Below are positions 10,154 through 21,333 of a stretch of DNA of 64,000 nt, piece after piece. Where the stretch lies: assembly GCA_021292165.1 (NCBI GenBank), contig CM037879.1, positions 159,805,278-159,869,277 of the forward strand. The letters run 5' to 3'. The stretch is from Shinisaurus crocodilurus (taxonomy: Eukaryota; Chordata; Lepidosauria; Squamata; Shinisauridae). Each line of letters opens with the position of its first letter. Position 1 is the first letter of the stretch. The notes under the pieces are model-generated. The model had not been told where the DNA came from. It worked only from the letters and a program-made list of their open reading frames with translations, and did no database searches. A program made the translations under genes and the position numbers.

Positions 10154-11883
10154 TTGGATTCCAATGACATCGGGCACTGATGGGAATTGGGTTCCAATGA
10201 CATCGGGCAAGCACAGGTTTCCCACCCCTAAATTAGGAGCTCAGAGGCATGTCAATCAGCTGCCAGTTAACCACCTCTTGTCAGTTTTTAGATGCGCCAC
10301 AAGGTTAGTTCCAGATGTCAGCAAGCATGCCGTGTAAATCTGGACGTGCTCTAGATTCTGATACAACTCAAACTGGAATCTTCCTGCTGCAGAAGATCCC
10401 TTCTGATACCTGAATTTAAGGCATCAATAGCCACAATTCAAATGGATTTGCAGGAATGTTGTGGTGAGCAGGATGTAATGGTTTATAAGATAAATGAGCA
10501 AGGTCTTCTGGTTGATAATTAAGATAAGGTGGCACATTCATTATAGGAAACAGCAGTGCAACAAATTTGCAGTGATGAATAACTTGCTACTGAGGAAAAT
10601 AAATGTCCCAGTTGTTGGGGTTTATCATTTTTATTTTGACGATTTATTAAATTGAACACAGCGCCTTTGTTGTGTGAAAAGAACTGCTGTGTTCAGGTGT
10701 CACCAACTATTTTATCACACCAATAAAAGACAAAAATTTTCAGCTATTTTGCTACCCCTATTAAATAAATGAATCTCTTTATAAATGTTGATACATCTTA
10801 AAATCTAGCTTAGTTGCAGTTCTTTGGCTTGTTGTTATATGGTCGAATTCCTGGTCTGTTAGGCGTCACAATTTCACCCCAGTGCTTGGTTGCAATTTTT
10901 ATTCAATACCTTATCTCTCACTTAAAAAAAAAAGAAGTATTGCTGCTGGTCAGATTGAAAAACCATCTCCAATTGTAACTGAAATCAACCAGGAAATGGC
11001 TTTATTTTACTTTAAACTGCAAGTGAAACCAAGCAGGACTGCATCATTTTATAAGAAAATGGCACTTCTCTGTGGGCTTGTTTGCCACACCAATACCGTG
11101 TCTCGCTGACTTTCATCTGTATTTGCCTCAAGAATATCACTTTGAGGAATAGGATATCATTCCATAGTGGTTTGAAGCATTCCTTCAAGCAGAAAAGAAG
11201 CTGATGACCATAAAAGGATTTTGAGAGTCCTGATTTTATATGTAGGGAAAGTAATGGTCACTGGGGGACCCTTTAAATAGATCTGGATCTTGCTGACCAA
11301 TTCATGTTCTGTTTCTACTTGTTCTTTCTTGAGAGTTCTATGATCTGGTATCGTATTTTCAAAAATAAAATGTGATCAATGGCCAGTGGTACAGTTAGGT
11401 AACTTTAGACTCTGGACTCAATAATCATATCGCCCCCCCCCACTCCACCATACATGGTAATGTGTGTGTTACTTTACTTACTTCAACATGTGGTAAGCCA
11501 GCCCTGCTGCTGTGTTTGGGGGCCCTCCTGCTCATTCTGCTGAGTGGGGTCCTGGATGTCTGCCCCAAAGACCTGACCTGATGGCACTACCGTCAATGGC
11601 TAGTAGGGAATGCCACTTTCTGTTTTACAGTTCACCTTAGTTATCTATGGGGAAAGAATCCCAGAGCTAGATAGGCTCATAACTCTGTGTATATGATTCA
11701 ATGGGTGGGGGGAGTTAAGTTAACAGTGGAGATTTGCCTTATTGTTTCTTATGAATTAAAAGGACACAACATTCAGCCAGCTGAAAGGATAGAATTCCCT
11801 GTCTTGCCAAAGAGGACAGTGCAGACAACCTACCCACTGTGACCGTTTTGCAGGCAGTAGCTCTTTCAGGTAAACTTATGTGT
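10154..11883. other. unassigned AT-rich DNA
   Basis: No exon with supporting splice signals and no transposon ends were recognised. It contains a C10 run near 11431 and scattered short A and T tracts. Confidence 0.5.
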
Positions 11884-11973
11884 GCATACATGTACACACA
11901 CGCACACACACGCACACACACACACACACACGCACACGCACACGCACACACGCACACACACACACACACACAC
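11884..11973. repeat. (CA)n microsatellite with CG interruptions
   Basis: Dinucleotide CA repeats interrupted by CGCA steps. Open frames crossing it are translations of the repeat. Confidence 0.95.
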
Positions 11974-12034
11974 AGCCTCTTGCAGGGCAGGGTTCAAAGG
12001 TGTCAACTTTACATGACTGACTTTTAATTGCTTG

Positions 12035-12115
12035 TTTATTTACTTATTTATTTTGAAGAGTTATACCCTGCCTTTCAATCAAATGATTCTCAAGGCAGAT
12101 TACATTGGGCTGTAA
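12035..12115 (-). repeat. L2-like LINE 3' tail fragment
   Basis: TTTATTTACTTATTTATTTT followed by TATACCCTGCCTTTCAAT is the reverse of the L2-like 3' end (simple repeat preceded by a GGCAGGGTATAA-type string). Confidence 0.55.
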
Positions 12116-12477
12116 TAATTCAAACAAAAAACCCCAAACACTTTGACTCCTGCACTGAACAAGGGGTTGGATTCAGTGGCCTAAATGGCCCCTTTCAACT
12201 CTTGTGATTCAATGAAAACTCACACAGAAGCATGCAACCCAGCAGCCCTCAATCCTCCGGCCAATGGATGAGGCCAGTGCATGCTTCCCTTCAGTTCTGC
12301 ATTCCCGGACAACTGATAATTGGAACAGAGTGGGTGTTGGTCTGTTTTTTTTCTGGCAGGGAGGGGAGAAGCAAGTTCCCTGCAGCTGCTCCTTCTTTAT
12401 CCAATGGATGGGGCTAATGACATGTTTGAATAGTATAGTTTACATAAATATACTGTATAAGAAATGAAATAAAGGAA

Positions 12478-12733
12478 ATGAAATGGGTTCAAGCTACAGG
12501 AACCCAGATTCCACCTGAACATCAGGAAAAATTTCCTGACTGTTAGAGCAATAAGACAATGGAACCAATTGCCTAGGGAGGTGGTGGACTCTCCCACTCT
12601 GGAGGCATTCAAGGTGAAGCTGGACGGCCATCTGTCAGGGATGCTTTGACCTGGATTCTTGCATTGAGCAGGGGGTTGGACTCGGTAGCCTTGTAGGACC
12701 CTTCCAACTCTACTTTTCTATGATTCTATGAAA
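12478..12733 (+). mobile_element. CR1 LINE 3' end, 5'-truncated
   Basis: It encodes the eroded end of the CR1 protein (FHLNIRKNFL...NQLPREVVDSPTLEAF) and then the conserved 3' untranslated end GGGGGTTGGACTC...CCTTCCAACTCT, finishing in the CR1-typical TTCTATGATTCTATGA octamer repeat. The same 3' end has been captured as the tail of the 5S-derived SINE at 24731, 45514 and 56501. Confidence 0.9.
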
Positions 12734-12759
12734 TGCAGGTCCCAGTATCTTATTGTAAC

Positions 12760-12905
12760 TGGTGGATTTTTTTTTTATAATAGCTGTTTTAAATTGTCTT
12801 TACATTTTGTATGTTAGAGCTTTTTACATTACATTTTTGTTTTGTCATTTTTGTGAGCTGCCCAGAGACCTTTGGCTATTGGGTGGTATAGAAATGGAAA
12901 TAAAT
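12760..12905 (+). repeat. L2-like LINE 3' end fragment
   Basis: GAGCTGCCCAGAGACCTTTG, GCTATTGGGTGGTATAGAAA and a short AAATAAAT tail match the L2-type 3' end also seen at 48110-48170. Confidence 0.75.
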
Positions 12906-13261
12906 GGCATGGTGATGAGAAGAGAAACTCACTGAGGGAGGGGGCCCATTGAGGGTGTCGTGCCCAAGGGCCCTCCAAAACCTGGAGCCAGCACTGGTTT
13001 CCTCCCTCCTTTTCCAACTTTATTATGAGCTTGAAGGGATCAGCTTCTAAGGTATAGTATGCTTCTGAGCCCTGGACTGTGTTGAATGGAGAATAGACAT
13101 ACCACAGAATACAGGAGCTAAGCATCTATACCCTGTGCTATTACCAAGAATCGAAGACACATTACTTTTTCATCCCCTTCTCAGGCCAACATTTGATAAT
13201 TGACCAGCTAGAATTGTGTGTGCCGCTGATATTCCATTTGGGAAAATTCTTAGAGCATGAT

Positions 13262-13286
13262 CCAACCAACCAACCAACCAACCAAC
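13262..13286. repeat. (CCAA)n microsatellite
   Basis: About six tandem CCAA units. Confidence 0.95.
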
Positions 13287-13371
13287 ATCAAGCTCTTTTA
13301 AGTTGTAATGATGGCAATGGAGACTTAAGCACATGTTTAAATCCTTCCCATTGAAGGCAAGATGACTTAGC

Positions 13372-13485
13372 TTACAATCCTATGCATGTTTAGACAGAAA
13401 AAGTCCTACAATTTCCAGCATTCCTGGCTGGGGAATGCTGGGAGTTGTAGGACTTTTTTCTGTCTAAACGTGCATAGGATTGTAC
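13372..13485. mobile_element. short near-perfect hairpin MITE
   Basis: Two arms of about 53 bases (from TTACAATCCTATGCATGTTT, and inverted from TGCATAGGATTGTA) flank a few loop bases around CTGGCTGG. The ends match those of the reptile GAGTAAGTCC elements, so it is likely a hairpin derivative of that group. No target duplication was recognised. Confidence 0.75.
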
Positions 13486-14582
13486 CCTTAAAAGTGGATT
13501 GTATCCTTAGGCTGTGTTTATGTGTGTGTGTTTAAAGGGATTGATAACTATGTTACCAGAATATGGATTCTTACTTTTCTTCTCCATGAAATATATCTCT
13601 ATACTTCATTTTGTACAACCTTTCTAATATTGCGGTCTTTAATTTTGGCTTTTATGCTATTTGAAGTCCCCCCTTATAAAAGTTCCCTCCTGAAATGTAC
13701 AGAGCTTTTATTTAATGCATTAATTCATGTGCCTTCCCATTCTAAAAATAATGAAAATAACATATGTTGGTTTGTTTCCTGCAGCTACAGCATGGCCCAT
13801 GGGATCCTGAGCTGCATTATGCTGAGGAAAACAAATGTGAATAAAAGCTCAGACAATAAAGCTAGGAGCTGAGCTTCGTCCAAGGTCACAAATTATTTAT
13901 GAACTTAACATTTCATATTAGAACAGAGAAGTTGTTTTCCCGTCAGCTGGTGCCCGAGGATGCTACTATGTCTGTTCCTGCTAGATGGCACTGTGGTATA
14001 TAAAATTCTCCAAGGCTCTCCCCAGAAGCAACTCGCTTTGCTATGTGTTCCATCCACCCTGTGCTTATTTCCTGTTTGGAAAGAAACCTTTTATACTTAG
14101 ATGAAGATGTTGATGCCCGTGTTTTTGTTGCTTAAGCCATGGTCTTACTTATTTCATACCAGACATTGGTTTCACATTTGTAAAAGCTCCAGCAACCAGA
14201 TTTCATTCCGTCTCTTCATCTGTGAATAAAATAGCACAAAGGAGAAGGGGCAAGATGGTCAGCGGCAAACATAGCAGAGAGTTGCTCGTGACATAAACTC
14301 TTCTATTTATGTGTGTAGGAGGGGGAGCAATAGAAACATGTTTTCCAGTGCATGCATTATGGAAGATAAAAATTGGTTGTGTGATGTGGAAACCCACCAG
14401 GTTCAAGCTCCAACTGGAAATGGTCATTCTGCTGGGGCAGACGATTATTCTGACTCTTCCTTGTGCCAGATTTCTATCTGATTTAATTTTTGTTGAGAAA
14501 TAAAAGGCAGCTGGATATGTACACTCTCTAAATTAAGTGGTGCAGAGGAAACAGGATGAATGTGCATCAGAATGAAGCTGCT
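13486..14582. other. unassigned; possible conserved or regulatory stretch near 13790-14060
   Basis: The 116-codon frame at 13522-13872 shows no known domain. The segment 13790-14060 is free of repeats and includes CTGCTAGATGGCACT (13979), a partial match to the CTCF core. Neither is sufficient to call a gene or a site. Confidence 0.35.
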
Positions 14583-14960
14583 TATTTATTTATTTATTAT
14601 TTTTAAAAATTAACATTCTATATACTGCTCCTTCTTGACAAAAGGTGACCCCAGGCTGGTAGATGTGAAAATTAGAGACATAAAAACCATAAAACCAGCA
14701 AACAAAGAACTATCAATCTAAAATCAGTTTATATTGTAAATTTAATTCAATTTTAAAATGTCAAATTTCTCTCAAATTACCCAGATAAACAGGAATGTTT
14801 TAATTTGGTGCCAAAAATGATAGAGTCAGTGCCCAATGTATCTCTCTCGGGAGGGTATTGCAAATATTTATTTATTTATTATGTTTATATATCTCATCTG
14901 TCTTCAATGGCAGCCAGGGCAGTCAACAACAAATAAGATAAAGGACAAAATAAAGCAATC
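14583..14960 (-). repeat. two L2-like 3' tail fragments
   Basis: Both begin with a TTTATTTATTTATT simple repeat (14583 and 14865) followed by AT-rich, TATATA-containing sequence, the reverse of an L2 3' end. Heavily diverged. Confidence 0.45.
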
Positions 14961-14980
14961 CTTTAAAATAGGATTCCATG

Positions 14981-15021
14981 ATGGATGGACGGACGGACGG
15001 ACGGACAGACAGACAGACAAA
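14981..15021. repeat. (GGAC)n/(AGAC)n microsatellite
   Basis: Tandem GGAC then AGAC units, with a GGAT step at the start. Confidence 0.95.
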
Positions 15022-15028
15022 AGACAGT

Positions 15029-15377
15029 GGGCTAGTTCGCACCATCACTGTAGCCCAGCGTGGCACAGTGGGTTGCGGTATGTGCCGGTGGCCATTTTGA
15101 ATATCCAAACCCTGGCAGGGGGTTGCCATGATTTGCCGTGTCATCTGAACCCAGGCAGCATGGCTTGTTGGAGGGGGAAGCAACCCTCCAATAGCCCTAC
15201 AACAGGCTATAGGTTATTGGAGCCTTCCCCCCCTCCAACAAGCCAAGCCACCTGGGTTGTTTGGACAACATGGCACCCGCAGCCTGGGTTTGAGTAGGCA
15301 CTCTGGCACCTGCAGGCACTGCAGCTCATTGTTGCTTAAATAAGCCATAGTGGGCTGTGGTGATCGTGCAAACCAGG
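15029..15377. mobile_element. MITE with about 26 bp inverted ends
   Basis: The left end reads GTTCGCACCATCACTGTAGC and the reverse complement of the right end GTTTGCACGATCACCACAGC. A second inverted pair inside, GGCTTGTTGGAGGGGG, lies near 15163 and 15226-15243. No coding capacity and no clear target duplication. Confidence 0.7.
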
Positions 15378-15591
15378 TAGGTATACAAAAGGAATGTCAT
15401 GAATGCATTACTTATAATGGGATGCTCATTCCATCAAGCATCCCCATCCAAAATTGTCCCAGCTGGTCACATGTAACTATAAGGTGCAAGAGCTGTATCA
15501 GAGTGTACACTGTTAAAAGAAAAAGAAAAGAAAAAAAGAATGTGAGCCCGGTAGCTGACGCATTCCGGAACTATTTGTGCACATGTGCTAT

Positions 15592-15790
15592 CAGGGGAGG
15601 CTGGTGACTCCTATGTCACTGTGTGACTCCTTATCCATTGCAGCTTTTATTTTGAACTTTGTAGGAGCTATCCATGGTGCTCCATGGTGGGAATCCTATT
15701 TCAGCACCATGGATAGCTCCTATAAAGCTCAAAATAAAATCTGCAATGAATAAGGAGCCCCACCAAAATAGGAGTCACCAGCCTTCCCTG
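15592..15790. mobile_element. foldback MITE, hAT-like ends
   Basis: The whole 199 bp folds on itself. The left arm runs from CAGGGGAGGCTGGTGACTCC to TAGGAGCTATCCATGGTGC and the right arm is its complement ending GTCACCAGCCTTCCCTG. CAGGGGAGG is the usual form of a hAT terminus, but no 8 bp duplication matches (left TGTGCTAT, right GCTAGCAG). Confidence 0.75.
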
Positions 15791-15949
15791 GCTAGCAGAT
15801 ACAATGTTGCTGTTCTGCTCTTCTCTAGGTGTGCATGTGTTCCCACATCCAGGCAAGGTGGCAAAATGGAATGGGAACTGTACAAGATTACCCACTTTGC
15901 ACCTTTCAGAACCAAACACAGACCCGAACACAATTTGTGGTTGGTAATC

Positions 15950-16170
15950 CGGACAGCTCCAAGTTTGCGATGAGTTTTGCAAAACAACAAAATGCATTCG
16001 AACACATGTGCATGTTTGAAAAATGCACATGAAAAATTGGTACATTTCAAAAAATGTGCAGAGGTATGCTTTAGTTGATGGGTACATGTGTACAAAAATG
16101 TGTACATTTGACAAATGCCCATAAAAATGTGCACAGTTTGAAAAATGAACCTCAATGTAAAGGAGCATGT
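15950..16170. repeat. TGTGCA/ATTTTTCAAA-rich repeat
   Basis: Alternating motifs such as TTTGAAAAATGCACAT and AAAATGTGCACAGTTTG form a loosely palindromic block like that at 1-165 and inside the hAT at 59905. Ends were not found. Confidence 0.5.
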
Positions 16171-16916
16171 TTCTTATATGCCTAAATGTGATTCAGCCAA
16201 AGTTAAGCACTTTAAAATTTCATTGGTTTCGAGGGAAGTGGAGGTAGGGGGGTTCTCCAGGCTGACCAGGGCAGAAGTGGGGTGGTGGCTCTCCAGGCTT
16301 TTTAGCCCAGTGGATCCTTGATTTTAAAATCCACACATTGACAGCAATGGAGAAGAAGTAGTTATGCCTGCTTCAGGGCCTGTGTAGCTGATGGGTCCAT
16401 ATTGGACCTGCCTGGGAGAATGGAGCCGCTTTGGACCCAGGGAATCCAAAGCTGGCTTCTCCCTCCCCTCCCCATGAAATGCTCTATTTTAGGAGGTTCT
16501 GCTGCAGTGGAGACCCCCTCCCCCCACGCACACACTCCTGCCAGTGGCACTCCTCCCTGCCACTGGAAAGGTACCAATGTGCCATCCTAGCTCCCTCTAG
16601 CCATCAATATGGGGGGTAGGATTGCAGTCTTAGATGTTTATTGTCATTTGACCTTGCTGTCACTGAAGTTGTCCATCTTTTGTCATATTCTCGTTCTGGA
16701 TGATCATCAGAACGATTGTCCAAGGGTTGTTAGTCACTTCTATAGAGAGAATGATTGCATATATAATGATCTGGACAGTTCTGACAGTTCTGAGGGCATT
16801 TTGTCTCTGACTGCCGAGCATAGCAGTTCTTTCCCACTGCATCTCCCTGCGTAGCGTCTGTCTTTGCCTTTCACCTCTGAGAAAACAGCATATACGCACA
16901 ATGAGATCATCTTTTT
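16171..16916. other. unassigned
   Basis: No transposon ends and no supported exon. The short frames overlapping 16362-16619 are mutually antisense and unsupported. Confidence 0.5.
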
Positions 16917-17480
16917 AAAATATTTATTACGGTCATTGATCAGAACCAACAATAACATTAAAACAAGGAAACAATCAATGAAACATGCATTACTACTATA
17001 CCACCAGCAGCATACATCTCAGGTTCACAACAAAATTTTATGTCAAAATTATAACAGACAAGCAAGGCCAGAGTCAGAGGTTAAAAAGGTACGGCATGTT
17101 ATGGCAGTTGCACAAAATTTAGCCACTCTATTAGTAATATGAGGAACCATATCAGCGAGTAGCAGGGAAATATAGAATTTTTCAGTTCTACCTGGGCAAT
17201 TATATAAGATAGGAAGAATAAGCTCTTCACAAAGATCCCAGTAGAAGGGGCAATATAAAAGTACTACATGCCCCACAGATTTAACCTCCCCATTATTACA
17301 TGGTCAAAGATGATCCTTAAATGGTATTCCCTGATATCTTCCCTCCAAAACCATAGAAGGCAGAGCATCAAATCTGGCTAGAGTAAAAGCTTTTCTATAC
17401 TTGGGAAAAGTCAAATCAGCCAGATAAGCATGAGGCCCAAAGATCTTATTTCTTCGGAGGGCTAAATTTACACAGTGAAC
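16917..17480 (-). pseudogene. LINE 3' end with eroded reverse-transcriptase C-terminus
   Basis: Read on the minus strand, the frame gives FGPHAYLADLTFPKYRKAFT, then a stop, then a zinc-knuckle-like region (GHVVLLYCPFYWDLCEELI, 17276 downwards) and PGRTEKFYISLLLAD. An AT-rich 3' region ends in GACCGTAATAAATATTTTAA. That is the usual C-terminal end of one of the vertebrate non-LTR families (Vingi/I or L1 relatives; I cannot decide which). At least one in-frame stop breaks it and the catalytic domain is missing. Confidence 0.7.
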
Positions 17481-18185
17481 TTACATGTTCTTGTAATACA
17501 ATGTCCCTGATTCTCTGGTTAATAGCCACCTTGGCATTAGAGTAACCAATGAGATCATATAATATTGGCCCTGGAATATCAAGCAAGGTGGTTATATGAC
17601 AATTTCAGGATTATATTGAGTAATACCATTTAATGTACGTATGACCTGGCAAATAATTAATATGCTTCTTACTGATACTTTTGTCTTGTTTGATTTATTT
17701 TGGGGATTTATAATATTCTGCTTCTGAGCTACACTCTCAGCAGAGGCTTCTGTTGATAATGCAGAGTGTTGGATTGTACAACCACTTTTGGAGATGGATG
17801 GTTTTCTGACAATTGTCCCAGCCTGTAGGGAATACAATGTTGTGACGATGGAATGTCTTGGACGATCCAGCAGTTACTATTTCATCTTTGTGTTCTGTAG
17901 TTCTCAGAAACAATATGTACCTGACAACACAAGGTAGATAAAAGTAATGAAGCTCTTTAGCTCCTCTACTAATACATAAAATTATTTCTGCCGCCACTGG
18001 AGTGAAAAATGCTTTGTTAATTAAAGTCAGCTCAAGTCCCTATTCTCACAGGTGCATAATACCTTGGCATGGGGGAGTCCTTGTAATACATACCACAAGA
18101 TTCCCTGAAGGAAACTGTTATCAAAATATATGGCACAACCTATTCATGAACCAGTTTAAGTGCAATCAGCCTGGTTTTTCAGTTT
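17481..18185. other. unassigned, holds an 86-codon minus-strand frame
   Basis: The frame at 17737-17997 (minus) has a varied, protein-like composition but no domain I recognise. It could be part of the upstream LINE, a processed pseudogene or chance. Confidence 0.3.
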
Positions 18186-18200
18186 GGTGGGTTCCAAGAA

Positions 18201-18233
18201 AAGAAGGAAGGAAGAAAGAAAGGAAGGAAGAAT
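18201..18233. repeat. (GAAG)n-like microsatellite
   Basis: Imperfect purine-rich GAAGGAAGAAAG repeat. Confidence 0.85.
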
Positions 18234-18419
18234 TGTAGTTCTGTAAAGAGAGACTGTTCTACCATACCAAACTATAGTTCCCTGGATTCTATGGAGGAAG
18301 CAATGATTGTTAAAGTACTATGAAACTGATATAATTCTGCAGTGTAGATTGGACCTTCAAAATTTGACACAGTATTAAACCAGTATCACTTCTGAAAGAT
18401 TTCAATGCTTGTTAACATT

Positions 18420-18513
18420 AAGGCCACAATTCTATACCCACTGCCCTGGAAGTAAGCTCCTTTGAACTCAATGGAACTTATGTCTGAGTAGACATGTATA
18501 GGATTGTACTGTC
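18420..18513. repeat. reptile GAGTAAGTCC palindromic element
   Basis: ACAATTCTATACCCACTG at the left, GGAAGTAAGCTCC with GAACTCAATGGAACTTA in the middle and ACATGTATAGGATTGTACTG at the right give the inverted-end layout of this short element. Other copies are at 24950, 27680 (split), 29640, 40325 and 57283. Confidence 0.65.
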
Positions 18514-19289
18514 AAGGACCAGGTATCAAACAAATCAATTTTGCTGTTTAAACTCCTGAAATTATTATGACACAGAGAAAGAGGACATGTTCTTTCCTTA
18601 ACTATTGTAATCATTATCATTAATTTGTCTACTTGAGGATTGACATTCCATTCTATTTAAGTAATAATGCAAGCACAGTGACTGATACAGAAAAAATAGA
18701 GTTTTGAACATATAATTGGTTTTCATTGTCAATAAGACTTAAAATTCCATTAGCCACACACACACAAATCTGTATTGTTTTTCTGAAGGCATCTTCTATT
18801 TGATGGGCTGTCCTGTCCAAGTCTGGTTTGAAGATAAAGAACCACCAGAAGAAGGAACTGGGCCTTGAAGTTGCCCATCAACAGCATCTGGACAGCAGAC
18901 TGAGTAAGACACCCAGGCCACCTGGTCATAGTCTCCCACACTATAGTGAGATATACTGTATTTCTATTTAAATTATACGAATTGTTTCTAAATTTCCATC
19001 TATGCATATAAATTAGCATATGCAAACTTTATGTGAATTGGTGTCCTCTTCTGTTCTCTTTTTTTGCTGACTCATAATTAGCCACTTTACAAGTACCTTG
19101 AATTGCGCCTGGAAGCTAAATGACAACTTTTAAGACTCTTTTAATAGGGGCATGTGATCCACTTCCAGCAGCTAGTCCTGATCAGCAGCTGGAAGGGTAA
19201 AGTACCTGTTTTGGGCAGCAGATTTGGGGGCAGTCAACAATTTAGTTTATTGTTTTCCTTTACTACCATTGGGTGAGGGGAAGAGGCAC
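18514..19289. other. unassigned
   Basis: AT-rich, no recognisable gene. The minus-strand 91-codon frame at 18750-19025 has no domain. Confidence 0.5.
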
Positions 19290-19450
19290 TTGTGTTAGAG
19301 TATATTATAGATCTATTTTTATATGTGATTTTTAATATTTCTGAATGTAAATTGCTTTTGTATGTAAACTGCTTAGATACTTATAAGTATCAGTAAATAA
19401 TAATAATAATAACAACAACTACTACTACTACTACTATACTACTACAACTA
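19290..19450 (+). repeat. LINE-like 3' tail ending in (TAA)n and (CTA)n
   Basis: GTAAACTGCTTAGATACTTA followed by AGTATCAGTAAATAATAATA is the usual end of an L2/CR1-group LINE, running into (TAA)n then (CTA)n repeats. Confidence 0.55.
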
Positions 19451-21117
19451 TTTGAATGTTCTGCCTCAAGCACCAACATTCCTTGGGTTGTGTGTCTGCC
19501 TGGAATGCACTGGAAATGGATGAGACCAAGCGTAGCAATGTGACTAAGCTGGCAAGTCTGTCTCATAGTTATTTTTATTACGTGCCTGGGCAAGAAGTTA
19601 AATGAAACCTAATGGGACTTGTTTCGTTATCATTCAGAATCTTGGAACTCTTTGAAGAATACCTGTTTTGGGGTGGAAAGATCTGATTTTGCATGCATGA
19701 TTTGCTTGATGAGGGGCATTGTTAGTGTTTCTCCATCTAAATCCAGCCTTTCCTCAATTTTCTCTTACACCAAACCACAAGTCCCAAAGGCTTCACACAA
19801 GCCTTTGAAGCTATGAGAAAATGCCATTCAGTTATTATAAACTGAGGCACCAATTGCACACTATGACTTCCAAAAGGCAACAAGTCATCATTACTAATTC
19901 TAGTTATTGCAGCAGTGCCAAGGGAGCAACTAAATGCACACTCATTTTTTCTACAGACTATAAAACACCCCCCCATGTTTAATTTATAAATTAAGCAGTT
20001 AATTATTATTTTTTTGACAGGACTTAGACAAGAAGCACACATGGATACCCACTCAAATGCAGTAGTCCCCAAATTTCCATTTTTATTTTTCTGGATGAAA
20101 ATTAGACCACAAAGAAATAGGATAGATATCTAGGATTTGTGCAATGCTGCTTCACTTGCATGTTGTATCAAAGTTAGAAGAATTTAGATTACTCCATTAT
20201 GGGTGACCCATCATGTGTAAGTTCCCGTAAGTACCCGGTATGCTAATTTCTATAAAGTTATGTCTGAGGAGAGGGGTTGAATTTTCAAGTGGAAGCCACA
20301 GTTGGAGTTGGCAGAACAGTTTTTTCCTGCAAACCGCCCCCAAGCCTGTTGACACCCCCCCTCTTTTGTGTGGATGATAAAATGTCATTGGTGGTACCTG
20401 TAAAAACTTATTTTTGCCATTTATTTGGATTTATTTATTTCCTATTCATTCTGCATTTATTTGGATATTTTATTCAGATTAATTTTTCTTGCTGACTTAG
20501 GGAACTGCCGATCCTGGAAACTGGGTATATATTGTGTTATGATCGTGTTAATTATGTTGGGGCTTTATTCCAATTAATTCTAATAACTTCCTCATTTGTT
20601 TTATATTTAACTGGACTTAATTACATTCTCTAAGATTGTTCTGGTGTAAGTACACCTTAGACAAAAGTGCATCTTTTTGTCTGCGCGGAAGTGCATGAAT
20701 AAAACACCAAGCACTTTAGGATCGGGGCTTTGAGCTGCATCTTAATCCCCATTTTCAGCCTCTCCTACTATGCTGCTTCTTATCTAACAACATCTGGGTT
20801 ATACCTGTTGTGGTAGTGCCAGCAGCAGAGGAATCCTTTTCTCTTCTTCTACCCTGTCTGCAAAGTGATGTCTATTGGGACTGTTCCAGATGGCGAACAG
20901 CTGGGTGAACTCTTGCTCTCTGTGCCTGGAGGTGGAATCTTCATGTGGGATTGCTCCTTGGTTCTTCTTCATACCTTTCTTCCATTGATGCGTCAAGCCA
21001 TTTCTTCCCCCTTTTAAAACTCTCATTCAGTTACTTCTTCACAAACATTTCAGAACCATCCCTAGACTCATGTTGCCTGATCTGCTGTTATCCGCTTTAT
21101 ATATGATCACACAGACT
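19451..21117. other. unassigned AT-rich DNA
   Basis: No element ends or exons recognised. It includes a TTTATTTGGATTTATTTATT stretch near 20420 that may be an old LINE tail. Confidence 0.45.
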
Positions 21118-21330
21118 ATGGGCTTCTCCACATGAGGCTTTTAACCCACCACTTTACCGAGGCTTCTGATTCCGGATCCTTTACTGGATTAAGATTGGCT
21201 CCTTTACAGGTGTTTTTTTCTGGGGGTTTTCTTTCTCTTCCTTTCCATATGTTCCATTACACAACCACAAGGTGGCACTGCAGTACAGCGTAATTGCATA
21301 ATTACACGAGATTTTCATAGTGCCATTTCT
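21118..21330. repeat. fragment related to the Harbinger-like MITE at 40858
   Basis: TGGGCTTCTCCACATGAGGC at the start is close to the terminal repeat of the 40858-41241 element, and both contain a CACCTTGTG or CACAAGGTGG core. The second end was not found. Confidence 0.4.
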
Positions 21331-21333
21331 AAC

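Noticed and set aside
11739..12027. Frames rich in Cys-Val or His-Thr repeats
   Set aside because: They are translations of the (CA)n microsatellite.
13979..13993. Possible CTCF site CTGCTAGATGGCACT
   Set aside because: Only the AGATGGC core fits; the flanking positions differ from the consensus and a single partial match is expected by chance in 64 kb.
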